Below are positions 44,780 through 55,390 of a stretch of 64,000 bases of DNA, piece after piece. The translations under genes were made by a program, and so were the position numbers. Under the pieces are notes generated by a model. It had not been told where the DNA came from. It was given only the letters and a program-made list of their open reading frames with translations, and searched no databases. The stretch's first letter is position 1. Every line of letters begins with the position of its first letter. Origin of the DNA: Doryteuthis pealeii (taxonomy: Eukaryota > Mollusca > Cephalopoda > Myopsida > Loliginidae); the NCBI GenBank assembly GCA_023376005.1, contig CM042156.1, positions 41,517,156 to 41,581,155 of the forward strand, written 5' to 3'.

Positions 44780-44960
44780 CTGACTATTGTCCTCATCTTT
44801 ATTATCTGTACAACATTTTGGCCAATGTGCCCTTCGGCCTTCCGGAGTTCAAAAAGAAGGTTCCTGAGTTCTAGAAGGCTTCCCAGTCGACAAGAAATAC
44901 CTGAAGAAGGCTGGAGGGAACATCGTCCGAAACGTTGTACAGATAACAAATTATCGAGCC
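44780..44960 (+). repeat. Hammerhead-like foldback family copy
   Basis: CTGACTATTGTCCTCATCTT to CAATGTGCCCTTCGGCCTT is one arm; ACCTGAAGAAGGCTGGAGGG and CGTCCGAAACGTTGTACAGA is the other, partly inverted. Contains CTGAAGA and GAAAC boxes about 20 bases apart. Confidence 0.55.
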
Positions 44961-45530
44961 TCATCTAAAAAATTCAGGAAAAAGAAAAAAATCTGTTGTA
45001 TAGAATTTTGATATATTCTTACAAAAAAATACTGATTATTACACTTCACATAAACAATTGATATTGAACCTCAATAACTTGTCCTTCAATCCAATCCTCT
45101 AACCACTGAGCTTGTAGCTCTTATAAACTGATACCTTTTAATGTTTTCAACATAGACAAATGACTTGAGCTCAGTTCTGGATCAATAATGCTTAAGGTAA
45201 CCATGTTAATATCCTTGCCACAAAAAGTATTTAATAAAATCCAAAGGACATAAAGCACGTCTTGGCCATGTTTTATTTTTAGAATAAGAAACTGTTACCA
45301 TTCTCCTTTCAACTTATACAGCAATAGTGAACCTATAAAATCTTATTTGTCACCAACAAAGTGAATAATACTTCTACTGCTGTTGCTATTAGAAATCTAT
45401 CTCGTCTAATATTTACTCAACACTGATTAATTCTTTTAGTCTTTATTAATTCTTGACATATACTTAATAGAAATAACATTCAGGTGTTGCTGAATGTATT
45501 CTAAAGATTAAACAAGTATTGTTCTTCATT

Positions 45531-45851
45531 CAGAATATTTTTTTGGTCTGCTTATAAGTAAAGTCTGCAGAATGGCCTATTGTCAGTATCAAGGAGTCTA
45601 TCCCCTTTTTGCTAACACTAGACCAGGGAGTTTTTTTTGTGAGGTGGAGTGCCACACCTACTGTCAGCTCCCAGATGCTTTACGACATAGATTAGATTAG
45701 TCAAGCTATGCTACTCATACACTGAGTTGATGGGACCTTCATTTAGAATATTTTTTGGTTTGCTTATAAGTAAAGCCTGCAGAGTGGCCTATTGTCGGTA
45801 TCGGACAAACAGCGAGGAGTCTATCCCCTTTTTGCTAGCACTATACAAGGG

Positions 45852-45891
<40 letters not shown>

Positions 45892-46430
45892 AGGTGGAGC
45901 ACCCTACCTACTGTCAGCTCCCAGATGTTTTACGGCACAGATTAGATTAGTCAAGCTATGCTACTCGTGCAGAATATTTTTTGGTGTGCTTATAAGTAAA
46001 ATTGCAGAGCGGTCATTGTTGGTATCAGCCGAACAATGAAGGAGTCTATCACCTTTTCACTACTGCTAGACTAGGATTTTAGACTATTTTTTTTTTTTTA
46101 TTTATTTATTTTTTTTTTTTTTTTTGCTGTGTATGGAGCACCATACCTAATGTCAGCTCCCAGATGCTTTACAGCACAGATCAGATTAGTCAAGCTATGC
46201 TACTTGTGCACTGAATTGACGGGACCTTCATTCAGAATATTTTTTTGTTTGCTTATAAGTAAAATTGCAGAGTGGTCTATTGTTGGTATCAGCCAAACAG
46301 TGAAGGAGTCTATCCCCTTTTCACTATTTTTTCCCTTTTATTCATGCACTAAGTTAGCAGGAACCAGTATCGAACTATAAACCTTGTGATTCCTTGGCAG
46401 ATACTCTACTGACTGAGCCTAGACTAGCCT
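45531..46430 (-). repeat. Tandem array of four inverted SINE-B bodies
   Basis: Units start near 45531, 45739, 45970 and 46232, each beginning AGAATATTTTTTGGTTTGCT and AAGTAAA.C.GCAGAGTGG, then CTATCCCCTTTT, a variable poly-T, TGAGGTGGAGCACC and CTACTCGTGC. Joints carry GACGGGACCTTCATT. Only the last unit keeps a reversed tRNA-like head (46345-46428). The units are closest to those inside 43935-44215. Confidence 0.85.
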
Positions 46431-46590
46431 CTGCGTGCTTATAAACCCCTTTTAAAAGATTAAGCTATTAAAATTGCAAAATGTTTTTATTTAGCAGCTT
46501 TTTGTCTGTTCTATAAACTTATTTTTCCTCCTTAAAAAAAAAAAACGTTTATTTTTATTTTTTACTTAAACTCTTTTATTCTGTTTTCAG

Positions 46591-46685
46591 CTCTTGGTGT
46601 GGTTATGTTGTATGTGGATGGTATGAATGGAGTAATCCGTCACAATTCAACCATCCACTGGTTGTATTCATTGCTGTCATCAAAA
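46591..46685 (+). CDS. FHOD: FHOD exon 5: FH3 domain
   Basis: A 95-nt exon, acceptor ctgttttcag and donor gtaagt. With the carried g it reads ALGVVMLYVDGMNGVI then RHNSTIHWLYSLLSSK and ends in phase 0. It matches FHOD3 ALGQIMLFVDGMNGVI and TIQWLYTLIGSK. Intron 4 before it is 7.65 kb and carries the duplicated SINE-B clusters. Confidence 0.95.
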
Positions 46686-47046
46686 GTAAGTAAAAATCTT
46701 TTCATTCTGATTATTGGCACCTCCAATCTTGGCATATTCGTTTTAGCCAATAGAAATTAAAATCAATTCTTTAGATGCTCTACATGCATATTGCAAATGC
46801 ATTCCACTTAAAATCTTTGACAGTCTCTGTTTATTCTTTTCTTAAAAGAGATATAAAAGAATGCATTGATGATAAGATATAATTTTACACAGTAGGATTC
46901 AAGTGAATTGAATTCTGGGTAATATGTGTTACCAGTTCATTTTTTGTCGCTTTTGTGGCGTATCAACTATTTAAAATTCTTTTCTTTCCAAAACTTTTTC
47001 TCTCAATGATGACTAGTTGAGAACAGATAAAAAATAAATAACAAAT

Positions 47047-47051
<5 letters not shown>

Positions 47052-47083
<32 letters not shown>
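47052..47083. repeat. (TA)n
   Basis: Pure TA tract at the start of the hammerhead-bearing element. Confidence 0.9.
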
Positions 47084-47088
<5 letters not shown>

Positions 47089-47423
47089 ATATAATGTAAG
47101 TATAAAAATAGGAAAAAACATATTCAGAAGATGTGTTTAGTTATTAATGAATAAGTAGTTCACCTATGTTCGATCGTGTGGTTTTTTTTAAAATATATTG
47201 GATATATTAACCATCATCAGGGAGTGATGGCATTTTCAAGTGAGATGAAACGAAAATGTGCCAAATTCATTTGGTTATCATTAACAGTAAAATTCTTTTT
47301 TTTAATTTTTTTTTTTAATTTGGTGACATCCTGAGAGTATTCAAAAATGTTAATTATATAATGTATAAGAGCAGTAATTCAGGGAAATTATTAAAAATTA
47401 TAAATTTTTAAAGCAAAGCCTGA

Positions 47424-47462
47424 AGAAGATACTAGAAGATCTGAAACACGTGTCGCATATGT
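47424..47462 (+). ncRNA. Hammerhead-like ribozyme motif (second)
   Basis: CTGAAGA is followed by stem II AGAT-actagaag-ATCT (perfect, 4 bp), then GAA, stem III ACA-cg-TGT with a two-base loop and C, giving the GUC cleavage triplet. Stem I is weak (GC before the core with GC after it, then a mismatch). N7 is A, which the CUGANGA core allows. Confidence 0.6.
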
Positions 47463-47569
47463 AAGATAAAAATAATTTTAAAATTTTTCTAAAAACATAA
47501 TCCATTTTGCGAACCTTCTTTTTTATAAAATATTGAATTTTCTCCCGTTGGGACCAGAACAACATTTTA

Positions 47570-47618
<49 letters not shown>

Positions 47619-47625
47619 ATGTATA

Positions 47626-48017
47626 TCTATTAATAATGGAGATTCGCTTCCGGTTTTTGTCTGTAACAAAAACTACATCACTACTTACGTCCCACTACCT
47701 AAAACGTCATAACATAGAATAAATACACTCAAAATTTGAGCATGCAATGTTAGACAGTCCTCATTGGATTTTTAAATAAGTTTTGATAAATACATTACTG
47801 GTATTATCTATCTATATATAGTTTGTTTTATCTTAATATATATTTAAAGTTATCAGAATTAAGTTTCCATTTTAAAAATTTTATTTTTTACTCCTTTAAT
47901 AAATTTGATGATTTTAATTTACTTATGATACAAACTCTCTGATATTAAATTTTCAACTCCCATCCCTCAGGCAATATTTATTTTACATCGCCCAGAGGGC
48001 GTTTTTTATTTTGCTAG
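47626..48017 (+). mobile_element. Helitron (non-autonomous), complete
   Basis: 392 bp. Starts TCTATTAATAATGGAGATTC after an A; ends CGCCCAGAGGGCG hairpin, 12 bases, CTAG, followed by T. Interior ACGTCCCACTACC and CATGCAATGTTAGACAGTCC are shared with 57032-57412. No coding sequence; needs a helicase supplied in trans. Confidence 0.92.
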
Positions 48018-48384
48018 TATATATAATCTTAAGATAAAATTTTATTAATATAACTGTGTATATACATCACATCCTACATTGTGTGATTCTGATTGTTAGA
48101 CAATAGATGATTAGGTAAGAGTGGAAAAACTGAAAGGGTTTCCATTTTTTTAATATGTTATTGATACTGTTGTTATTATTGCCCACCACTTTCTTGTGTG
48201 TCTGTGAAAAAGGCTAGCCAAACTGGTTTCTTTGTCAAGACCCTCATTCTTCCTTTTCATTCATCTACTCTATGAAAACTAATATGAAAACAACCGATGT
48301 ATACATGGTTCCCACATTGCAAAAGAATTATACCTTTCTTTTGTGTGTTTGTATATGAGGCGCAAGGATAGGTTTTGCTTTTTA

Positions 48385-49490
48385 AATTTATTTGTTTATT
48401 TATTTGTTATGTCTCTTTGGGAATTTCTCCTTTCTTTCTATCTTCTCACATTAACCTTTTAAAAAAAAAGACAAGAAAAGAAAATCTTTGCACAAAACGT
48501 ACAATATTTATATATGTATCCAGATCTAATTCCGTTAAGTAATTCATCAAATAGTTCCCAAAAATGTCCTCTTAAATTATTAGCCTTACCATTTTCTGAA
48601 ATCATCCAAATGAATCTCTCAAGTTTTTGATTTGATCAAGCAATATATAAATAATAAAATATACTACTTTATTAGCAAAGAAATTCAATTGGTTAAAAGA
48701 CTTAGTTTTTGAAATTTGCCTTCACAGTGAGTTTCCAGTTCTATGAGAAAATACCAAACAAAATGTCTACTTTAATTAGTAATTCCATTTATTATTTTGA
48801 AAGTTTCAATTAGATCTCCTCTCATTGTTCTTTCTAGTAAAGTAAGTAAAAGTAAAGTCGTCGGGGCGGCCTAATGTCGGTATCAGCCAATCAGCGAGGG
48901 AGTTTAATGAATGAATTAGTCTCAGTCTCTAAGCATATGGATTATGCTAAAAGAATAAAAATCTAAATATCTTAGCTCTAAGTAACCCAGTAAAGATATA
49001 ATTTCCAGACACACCAACATCTATATGGGTTACAATCTTTATTTCTTTCAGTATTAATGTTTACTGTTAATATTAGTAGTCGGGGTGGCCTAAAGTCGGT
49101 ATCAGCCAATCACCAAGGGAGTCTATCCCCTTTTCACTAGCGCTAGACCAAGGAGATTGTTTTTGCATCTGAGGTGGAGCGCCACACCTACCATCAGCTC
49201 CTTACTTTACTGCACAGATCCCTGTGCTACTCATACGCTGAGTTGGCGAGGGCCGGTATTGAACTAGGAACCTTGTGGTTTCTAGCTGAACGCTCTACTG
49301 ACTGAGCTAACCCAGCCCCTTCTATTAAAGTAGTTAATCCTAAATTCTCTAATCTCTCCCTGTAACTATAATCTTATACTCTTTTTATTAGTTTTGTCAC
49401 TCTTCTTTATATGCCCTCCAGTTTCCATGTCTAGACACTGGAGCCAAATCCTGGGTACAGTATTCTATATGAGGTCATTAGTTTTGTATA
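48385..49490 (-). pseudogene. LINE 3' region (RT C-terminus and 3' end), interrupted by SINE-B
   Basis: The minus strand right of the insertion (49319-49480) reads TWKLEGI, RRVTKLIKRV and DYSYRERLENLGLTTLIE. Left of it (48770-48835) it resumes RTMRGDLIETFKIINGIT. Together these are the LE..QRR.TKLI....YEERL..LGL.TLE.RR.RGDLIE..KI block of jockey/CR1-like LINEs. Stops and a frameshift show decay. The 3' end at 48385-48570 matches 13170-13565. Confidence 0.78.
48838..49318 (-). mobile_element. SINE-B insertions splitting the LINE
   Basis: A truncated tail copy (48838-48905), about 165 bp of other sequence, and a full copy (49076-49318) ending in the reversed head CGCTCTACTGACTGAGCTAA. The flanks CTTTCTAGTAAAGTA and CTTCTATTAAAGTAG are an imperfect target duplication, and the LINE frame resumes across them. 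Confidence 0.82.
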
Positions 49491-49685
49491 TTCTTAAAAC
49501 AACATTAGTATTCCTTGAGATAAAATAAATTGGAATAAAACATTATGTATATTTTCTTTATGAAAGTTCCTTATATAACTATGCAAAAAACACATGGACT
49601 CTTTTTGCTAAAATTTGTCACTCAGTAACAACAAAAATTGTTTAGTGTAAAAAGTAGGAGTACCACTTCTTTCTACATTAAATCT

Positions 49686-49686
<1 letters not shown>

Positions 49687-49732
<46 letters not shown>
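49687..49732. repeat. (CT)n
   Basis: About 46 bp of pure CT. Confidence 0.95.
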
Positions 49733-49735
<3 letters not shown>

Positions 49736-50086
49736 ACTTATATATATAAATTATCTACCTTTGATTGGTTACTTGTTACCTATGGACTTTGAGCCTAATC
49801 AGACATCTTGTTAAAACTTGACAGGTGAACACCTTTCACCTCACAGTGTTTTAATTGTATTTGTGTGTCAGGGTTGGGACCATTATTCAAAAATATATAT
49901 CATATATATGATATTAGCATTAGAGATATTAGATTTAATATACTATTAAATAGAATATCAATTACAAGATATAGGTACTTAGTAAAACCAATTGTGCAAA
50001 AACAGAAACAAACATTGGTTAAGACATTATGTAAGAGAAATTCTCAGGATGTAAATTTGAGTCTCATTAGAATTTCCTTATAAGTA

Positions 50087-50930
50087 CTAGCAAATATATG
50101 CACCCTCCGGGTGCAAGTATTTAAGTTTTAATGTAATGAAATATCATATTAAATTATAGACAGACAAAAAGATATGTAACAGAGTGGGGCTATAATAGAA
50201 AAATAGAAATGAAACTTACTCTTCCATCACTCCCGTCTTAGTTAAATTAGGAAATAAAGAATAAAATGACAGTTATCTTTTCTTGTTAATGGATTTCATT
50301 TAAGATTCATTGAAGAGATTTTTGCTTATATTCATTAAAATAAAACCAAACAGTTAGAAATCAATAATACTAAGCACATATTTAATAAAATCACATTTTT
50401 AATATCAATATGCTAATTAGACTCCCCATTCACACTGCAAACCGCTATTTTTGTAAATATAAATACAATAGCATGTTATTAGTATGTAGACCTGGACAAC
50501 GCCGGGGGTCCAGTGGCTTCGGCCCTGGATCTTTACAAGTTAATAGTGTCGATCCCAGGGGCCATCCCCCCAGGCAACACCTGCCCCCTTGATTTAAAGG
50601 GGCAGGGCTGGGTTATTGCCAGTGCCTGAGGCGCCCCCCTTAATGCCGACGGGATCGACGCAATTTTTCAACTGCCACTCCATGGGCTTCGGCTCGTGGG
50701 TGTCCCACGTTAATAGGGACTTTGTGCCTGACCCGTACAAGTGGGGTGTAAATATCATGTAGATATGGACAACACTAATAAAAAGGTGAAGCAATTTTAT
50801 TAATAATTGAGGTTTAAATATAATAAAAAGCATGAAGAATGTGATGTAAATAAGTATGTTAATTGTGACTCGATTAGTAATATAGTTTCGGTTACAGATA
50901 GAAAAACACACAATCTCCATTATAATAAGA
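50087..50930 (-). mobile_element. Helitron, minus strand, with a GC-rich internal block
   Basis: 844 bp. On the minus strand it starts TCTTATTATAATGGAGATTG after A and ends with hairpin GCACCCGGAGGGTGC, a spacer and CTAG followed by T. Positions 50488-50755 are unusually GC-rich (CTGGACAACGCCGGGGGTCC, GGCCCTGGATC, GACGGGATCGACGC) against the AT-rich surroundings, absent from the shorter copies, and may be captured foreign sequence. Confidence 0.75.
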
Positions 50931-51388
50931 TTCCAACCTCTCAAAACTTAAACAGTTTAAAAGTTTTGGTTAAAAGCAATAGTAAGTTTTTTAAAACGAG
51001 TCCAAAATTAATAATTCTACATTTAAAGGAATGATATTGAATCAAAACATTTTTATCTGTGTTTAAACACAGTTTTTTATTGTATCTTTTAACATCCTTT
51101 GAATGTGAATAATTATGATGTTTTGGACTGTTGTCCTCATCTTTATTGTGTACTAGAATCACCTACCTGGTATTGCCTGAGCCGAGGGGTATAATAAAAA
51201 GTTAGTCTCGCAGAGCCATTGATTGTTTTGGTCTTACATAATTAATTTATGTTTTAATCACAAACGCAACCAATGACTTTCCCTTCTCTTACTATTCTAA
51301 TCCTAATTTTTAAATATCTTTCCAGATATAAATAAAATCTTCATTTCATTATTTTTGCACAAAAAGCACGCTCTGGTGATAGTGAATG

Positions 51389-51396
<8 letters not shown>

Positions 51397-51449
<53 letters not shown>
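51397..51449. repeat. (TA)n
   Basis: Two TA runs separated by one slipped base. Confidence 0.9.
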
Positions 51450-51453
<4 letters not shown>

Positions 51454-52195
51454 CATTATCATTAATTGTTTTATTTTCATAGTTTCCTCTGGACATACAT
51501 ACACACACGCAACTGCCCTTTATATATGTTTAGATAAACACAACATTCAGGCTGCTGTAACCTCTGTATTAGGTGTTTTTTTATTTATTATTTTAAGTAC
51601 CTTAAAATAAGTCATCTTCAGATGAGGACAACAGTCCAAAATATTATAATTACTCATATTAAGCCTCATCTCATAAATACACATAAAAATACCTTTTGTT
51701 GCAAAACTACCAAATTAATTGAACCATGATTATCCTCGGACATTTTCACGATGGAGGTCATGATATGTCAGTGCCCTGCGCACTCAACTACAGACCCCAA
51801 CCGTGTTTGTGGTTTGAGTTTTCTAAGCCAGAAATTAACCTTGATAATTTTTTTTTTTTCAAACATTTCCCATATTGTAGATTTTTTCCCATCACAACTA
51901 AATTCCTTTTCTCATTCTCTACGGATTTTATTGTGGAGGAGGACGGTGAGAGAAGAATGAATATTGCAGGATGTGTTCGGTTTGTCAAGTGATTTCCTCC
52001 GTATTAAGACTCCCACTCGAAAGCTGGACATTCTTTAGTAAACCACAACTCCTATATATAACAGGGACACAGGCCAAAGGAAGGGTTTTCTGCATTTTGT
52101 CATGATAGTGTACACATTTGGAAATTAAGCTAGAAATGTTCTCAATCGGACCAAGCTTGAGTCTAATCATGTCTGTGTACTTTGTCTTTTTACAG

Positions 52196-52307
52196 CATCG
52201 CTTAGTTGTTAAGACAGCTTTGAAGTTACTGTTGGTTTTTGTGGAGTACACAGAGTCTAATACCCAACTTCTGCTCAGGGCTATCAACAATGTTGACAGA
52301 CGAAGAG
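52196..52307 (+). CDS. FHOD: FHOD exon 6: FH3 domain
   Basis: A 112-nt exon, acceptor tttttacag and donor gtaagt, one base carried out. It reads HRLVVKTALKLLLVFVEYTE then SNTQLLLRAINNVDRRR. VVKTALKLLLVFVEY is invariant between this sequence and the remembered vertebrate FHOD1 and FHOD3. A (CT)n tract starts only about 7 bp after the exon end, inside the donor region. Confidence 0.96.
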
Positions 52308-52309
52308 GT

Positions 52310-52314
52310 AAGTG

Positions 52315-52348
<34 letters not shown>

Positions 52349-52354
52349 CTCTCT

Positions 52355-52405
<51 letters not shown>
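52310..52405. repeat. (CT)n-(TA)n compound tract at the exon 6 donor
   Basis: (CT)n begins inside the exon 6 donor context (gtaagtgtctctct) and passes into (TA)n at 52354-52404, which runs up to the palindrome at 52406. Confidence 0.92.
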
Positions 52406-52407
<2 letters not shown>

Positions 52408-52706
52408 ATTGGCATTTCAGTCTCGGAAGACTATAATAAAGTTTTTGTGCCCGCTGTGACTGTGAAGTCCGATGTTTGAAAAACATTCTCAACCACAGAT
52501 GTCGCATTTGAAGGCTGTCCCTGAAGATGTTGATGTGCCGGTGCGGCAACAAAACACCGGCACATCAACATCTTCAGGGACTGCCTTCAAATGCGACATC
52601 TGTGGTCGAGAATGTTTTTCAAACATCGGACTTCACAGTCACAGGAGGTGCTGTAAATTCAGGGGCACAAAAACTTTATTATAGTCTTCCGAGACTGAAA
52701 TGCCAA

Positions 52707-52709
<3 letters not shown>
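52406..52709. repeat. Large palindrome with C2H2-like coding arms
   Basis: Arms of about 140 bp: TCATTGGCATTTCAGTCTCG to GATGTGCCGGTG mirrors CACCGGCACATCAACATCTT to GAGACTGAAATGCCAATGA, almost perfectly apart from an insertion in the right arm; the spacer is about 10 bp. The right arm encodes TSTSSGTAFKCDICGREC then FSNIGLHSHRRCC, a zinc-finger-like end found in some retroelement proteins. (TA)n on both sides. Confidence 0.85.
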
Positions 52710-52739
<30 letters not shown>

Positions 52740-52748
<9 letters not shown>

Positions 52749-52910
52749 ATATGAAAAAATTGTTACAATTGTCTTCCTATCAATATGCACTGAAGAAGAT
52801 TTTTCTGATAAAATCGAAATATTGCAATATCGGCAATGTAAAGTTGAAATAATAAATTCAGTTAAACAAAGTCTGTGTTTTTTCATATCATTTTATCCAT
52901 ATATACCGTC
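52740..52910 (+). repeat. Hammerhead-like foldback with 17-bp terminal arms
   Basis: AAAATGATATGAAAAAA and TTTTTTCATATCATTTT form the ends. Inside, CTGAAGAA is followed by GATTTT-tctgat-AAAATC and GAAAT (52789-52822), a perfect 6-bp stem between hammerhead-type boxes. AATAAA follows at about 52852. Confidence 0.6.
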
Positions 52911-52935
52911 AGATTCATTTCCTTACTTTTAACTA

Positions 52936-52967
<32 letters not shown>

Positions 52968-52978
<11 letters not shown>

Positions 52979-53305
52979 ACAAAGTGTTCCAGAAAAAGAT
53001 AAATTTATTTTGATGTTGACATGTACCAATCACATCTTGACTTTCATCTTCGCATGCACCAATCACGTCTTGAACTTTCAAAATGAACACTGATCAATAT
53101 ATACATTTATGAAACTTTTTCTCCATACACATTCCAGACTCAAGTCATTTAAAAACATCCTTCACCACTTGAACAAAAATTTATTTTTCTTTCCTATTAC
53201 ATTGTCCTGAAGAGGGTTTGATATAAACTGAAACGTTTAAGCATTGACATCAACATCAAAATAAATTCATCTTTTACTTGGAACACTTTGTTTTTCTAAT
53301 TTCTG
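52968..53305 (+). repeat. Hammerhead-like foldback
   Basis: The left arm ATTAGAAAAACAAAGTGTTC, AAATTTATTTTGATGTTGAC is mirrored by GTCATCAACATC-type sequence, AAAATAAATTCATCTTTTAC and GAACACTTTGTTTTTCTAAT. The centre holds CCTGAAGAGGGTTTGATATA then AACTGAAACGTTT (53208-53240). Confidence 0.75.
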
Positions 53306-53363
53306 TATATTGTAGAATTCATTTCCATATTTTTCTCCCATATATATATATATATATATATAT

Positions 53364-53533
53364 ATTTGGGAGAATATGTGCTTAATTGAAGTCGTACCTA
53401 ATTTTGAAAATTAATTAATTAATAATTAATGAATTAGGCATTTGAATAGGGATGCCCACCTAATTCATTAATTATTAATTAATTAATTTTTAAAATTAGG
53501 TACGACTTCAATTAAGCACATATTCTCCCAAAA
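53364..53533. repeat. Palindromic foldback of the hammerhead-associated unit
   Basis: TTTGGGAGAATATGTGCTTA, AAGTCGTACCTAATTTT mirrors AAAATTAGGTACGACTTCAA, GCACATATTCTCCCAAAA. The centre GCATTTGAATAGGGATGCCC corresponds to ACATTTGAACATATATGCCC next to the hammerhead at 8200. Confidence 0.88.
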
Positions 53534-53583
53534 ATTGTCGACTAAAAAAAAAGCCATATCAAACACATTGTTGTTTGCTTACT

Positions 53584-53635
<52 letters not shown>

Positions 53636-53654
53636 TGTGTATTTAGGCAGCAAA

Positions 53655-53992
53655 TTTTCTTGTTGGCATTCTTTATGAAATATGGCAGAAGGATTTAGAG
53701 TTGAGTTTTTTATTAACATTTTTATGTTTGCGAACAAGATGTCACAAATAATAATAATTGTCCGAAATCACTGATATTATATCCCAAGTACATGTACTTT
53801 CGACCTTCATTGATCATTTTAGAAGATGTAGTACAAATATGCCATATAGTATACAATGTAGACTGATCATAGAATGTTTTGAATGAGAACGTTCATCAAA
53901 TGCAATTGATGTGTTTGAACACGCCGTCCATTAGTACTCAACTCTTAATTCTTGTCTGTTCTATCTAATAAAATGTGCCAACAAGAAGATAT
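53655..53992. mobile_element. MITE with inverted ends of about 50 bp
   Basis: TTTTCTTGTTGGCATTCTTT..TTTAGAGTTGAG on the left mirrors CTCAACTCTTAATTCTTGTC and GTGCCAACAAGAAGAT on the right. No ORF. Confidence 0.7.
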
Positions 53993-54008
53993 ATATGTAG
54001 AGAGAGAC

Positions 54009-54058
<50 letters not shown>

Positions 54059-54060
<2 letters not shown>

Positions 54061-54330
54061 GTAGTATATTAAGAAAATTGAAAAAAACACAGGTTTAAAT
54101 AAGTTGAGTGGTAAGTTTATTTGCCGACACTGCAGTGTTTTGATCTATAAATTAGATCATCTTCAGGGCATTTGTTGGTATATGGAAGGTGATGAAAAAA
54201 AAAAAAAAAATTTTTTATCACAGAATAACAAGAAAAGCAAGTGATAGTCCTTGTTTATCAGTCTGTTCAACTTACCACTCAACTTATTTAAACCTGTGTT
54301 TTTTTTTTCAATTTTCTTAATATACTACAT
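54059..54330 (-). repeat. Hammerhead-like foldback, arms about 60 bp
   Basis: ATGTAGTATATTAAGAAAAT, AACACAGGTTTAAATAAGTT and GAGTGGTAAGTT mirror AACTTACCACTCAACTTATT, TAAACCTGTG and ATTTTCTTAATATACTACAT. On the minus strand the centre is CCTGAAGA, a perfect 6-bp stem TGATCT-aatttat-AGATCA, then AAAACACTG, with G12 changed to A. Confidence 0.75.
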
Positions 54331-54802
54331 ATTCAATTTTGTTTTTCAATTTTTTTAAATATACTACATACCGTCGTATTCACTTCCTTTTCTTCACACA
54401 CACATATATATATATATATATATGAGTATATCTGTCTATAAGAAAAGAACAAAACAAAGAACACCTTTATTTCTTATAAAAAGGAAATACAAAACTTAAA
54501 CAGTTGAAGATGATTTGACCTATAAAGTTTTGGTTAAAAGTAAGTTTGTGAAAACTAGTCCAAAATTAATAATTCTACATTTAAAGGAATGATATTGAAT
54601 CAAAACATTATCTGTATTTGAGTTTTTCATTCGATCCTTCAAAACCCCTTAAAAAACTTGCAAAACTGTGAAATTAATTGAACACATTGGAAATTAATTG
54701 AATGCCTCATTTCATTACATGATGATATCCTGTAACCAGCTCACTCATTAGATCTCTCCCCTTGTAATTACTTCTTCTCTGGATACCTGAAGGCTCAAAT
54801 TG

Positions 54803-54945
54803 GGCATCCCATCATGGTATAATGGTTTGCAAGCTAGTCTCACAAATCCATTACTATTGAATAGTGAGTTTGATGCTCACTGGATGGCTTATTTTTGTGT
54901 TACTTCCTATCTGTGGCAAACGAGTTGGGTAAATACCTAACTGAC
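54803..54945 (+). repeat. Repeat E, single unit
   Basis: GGCATCCCATCATGGTATAA, GCAAGCTAGTCTCACAAATC, GTGAGTTTGATGCTCACTGG. Same tRNA-like unit as the arrays at 15105 and 21648. Confidence 0.8.
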
Positions 54946-55107
54946 GGCTCAAATCTTTAAAAGTAAGCCATGGACAATTGACAAGCTGAAATTTGTGATA
55001 AAATCACAATAATATAAGAAACAATGACTAGACAAGCATTTCTGAACTTCAAATTGAACTTTCAGGAGTTTATAACTGATGAAGATAAGAATTTAGATGA
55101 TCTATGT

Positions 55108-55390
55108 GTTTATCAACCCCCTCTACCCAAACAAGATGTGACACAAGGTCAATTTCTTATGCTGAGTTTAACAGGTTTAAATTCAGAGTTTTCCTTCTCC
55201 TTTTTACCAAGGCTGAAGAGCCCAATCTGCCCTACTATTTACCCATCGATGTAGGGAGAATAGTTGGATGCATACCTTTCTCATGTGTGTTAGCATTATA
55301 TGAAATGCAAGCAGCATTGTTCAGGGTTTGAACTCCTGTCACTGAGTTCATTTCCTTCTATGAAAACCATTACACCACACACTTCCCAAC
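55108..55390 (-). mobile_element. SINE-A copy, minus strand
   Basis: AAGATGTGACACAAGGTCAA to GGGTTTGAACTCCTGTCACT and AAAACCATTACACCACACAC. Full reverse copy with small deletions. Confidence 0.85.

Noticed and set aside
44671..44968. Antisense ORF of 97 residues and the sense ORF opposite it
   Set aside because: Both lie in the foldback/hammerhead-like repeat at 44780-44960; the open frames follow from the repeat, with no protein family recognised.
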